The position numbers and the translations under genes are program-made. Shown in pieces: positions 63,938 to 64,000 of a stretch of 64,000 bases of DNA (the first letter of the stretch is position 1; the number at the start of each line of letters is the position of its first letter). The notes under the pieces were generated by a model that did no database searches, was not told the origin of the DNA, and saw only the letters and a program-made list of their open reading frames with translations. The stretch spans positions 41,477-105,476 of the forward strand of contig CALXSY010000004.1 in NCBI GenBank assembly GCA_944391285.1, written 5' to 3'. Origin of the DNA: an uncultured Clostridia bacterium. Lineage in GTDB: Bacteria > Bacillota > Peptococcia > Peptococcales > Peptococcaceae.

Positions 63938-64000
63938 ATGAGAGAACAATATAAGACTTGTCCTTATTGCGGGGCGCACCTTGACCCAGAGGAAAAGTGC
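63938..64000 (+). CDS. Small zinc-ribbon-like protein, cut by window edge
   Basis: Opens with ATG at 63938 (AAGGGG 8 bases upstream): MREQYKTCPYCGAHLDPEEK then C. The CPYCGAHLDPEEKC pattern is a CxxC pair plus a Cys, as in short phage zinc-ribbon proteins. The end lies right of the window. Confidence 0.6.
   Translation, partial: MREQYKTCPYCGAHLDPEEKC

Larger units (their letters stand above)
60349..64000. mobile_element. Left part of an integrated element (prophage or ICE) in a tRNA gene
   Basis: Runs from the tRNA fragment junction to beyond the right edge. It holds a tyrosine integrase next to the junction, hicAB, a CI/LexA-like S24 repressor diverging from a small Cro-like gene, and small phage-type ORFs. 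The other end, with the intact tRNA, must be right of 64000. No structural phage genes or conjugation genes are visible yet, so prophage versus ICE is open. Confidence 0.8.

Overview
This 64 kb window reads as chromosomal DNA of an anaerobic, low-to-moderate GC Bacillota (Clostridia-like) bacterium. The support is a T-box leader, a ParABS system plus a second ParB-like protein of Noc type, a SpoVB-like flippase, an AbrB-like regulator, two [FeFe] hydrogenases, rubredoxin, rubrerythrin and clear Shine-Dalgarno sites. No rRNA operon or CRISPR array is present. I do not assign a genus.

Layout. 0-4.2 kb: aromatic amino acid operon tyrA-aroB-aroA-aroC (minus strand; aroC runs off the left edge) behind a consensus promoter and a T-box leader whose specifier reads UUC (Phe). 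4.2-8.8 kb: hydC-hydB-hydA, a trimeric NAD(P)-linked [FeFe] hydrogenase with a probable Rex operator. 8.8-11.0 kb: parA-parB and two perfect parS sites. 11.0-12.8 kb: an ECF sigma factor and a membrane partner. 12.9-15.4 kb: khpB/jag, yidC, yidD, rnpA, rpmH. 15.4-17.1 kb: probable origin region and dnaA. dnaA is not followed by dnaN but by a PdxT-like protein that has lost its catalytic residues, and then by a convergent, divergent GroEL paralogue. 19.4-22.6 kb: glpK with a CoA-disulfide-reductase/rhodanese fusion. 22.7-32.4 kb: assorted genes (SDR, queH, VanZ-like, hemW, LEA-like, GNAT, Sel1, DEAD-box variant, rubredoxin). 32.5-35.1 kb: dnaX-ebfC-recR. 35.1-44.8 kb: transporters, an aminotransferase, a TudS-like protein, pssA, apgM, SpoVB-like and AI-2E-like membrane proteins. 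44.8-49.7 kb: mnmE-mnmG-rsmG-noc, a block that usually sits between jag and parA but is about 30 kb away here. 49.8-56.6 kb (minus): AbrB-like, lipoprotein, dnaB, an SMR pair, asnA, amidase, rplI, DUF2232 protein. 56.9-59.9 kb: rubrerythrin, a second [FeFe] hydrogenase with Tat signal and lipobox, and a CofE-like ligase.

From about 60.35 kb to the right edge is one end of an integrated element. A tRNA 3' fragment (probably Ser) with its old terminator marks the junction. It is followed by a tyrosine integrase, a hicAB toxin-antitoxin pair, a CI-like S24 repressor diverging from a small Cro-like gene over repeated operators, and small phage-type ORFs.

Genes left of dnaA all run leftward and most from 22.7 to 49.7 kb run rightward, which fits an origin near 15.5 kb. 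The most unusual points are the PdxT pseudoenzyme after dnaA, the GroEL paralogue without GroES, the exported [FeFe] hydrogenase, the Phe-type T-box on a tyrA-first operon, the rearranged origin cluster, and the tRNA-integrated element.
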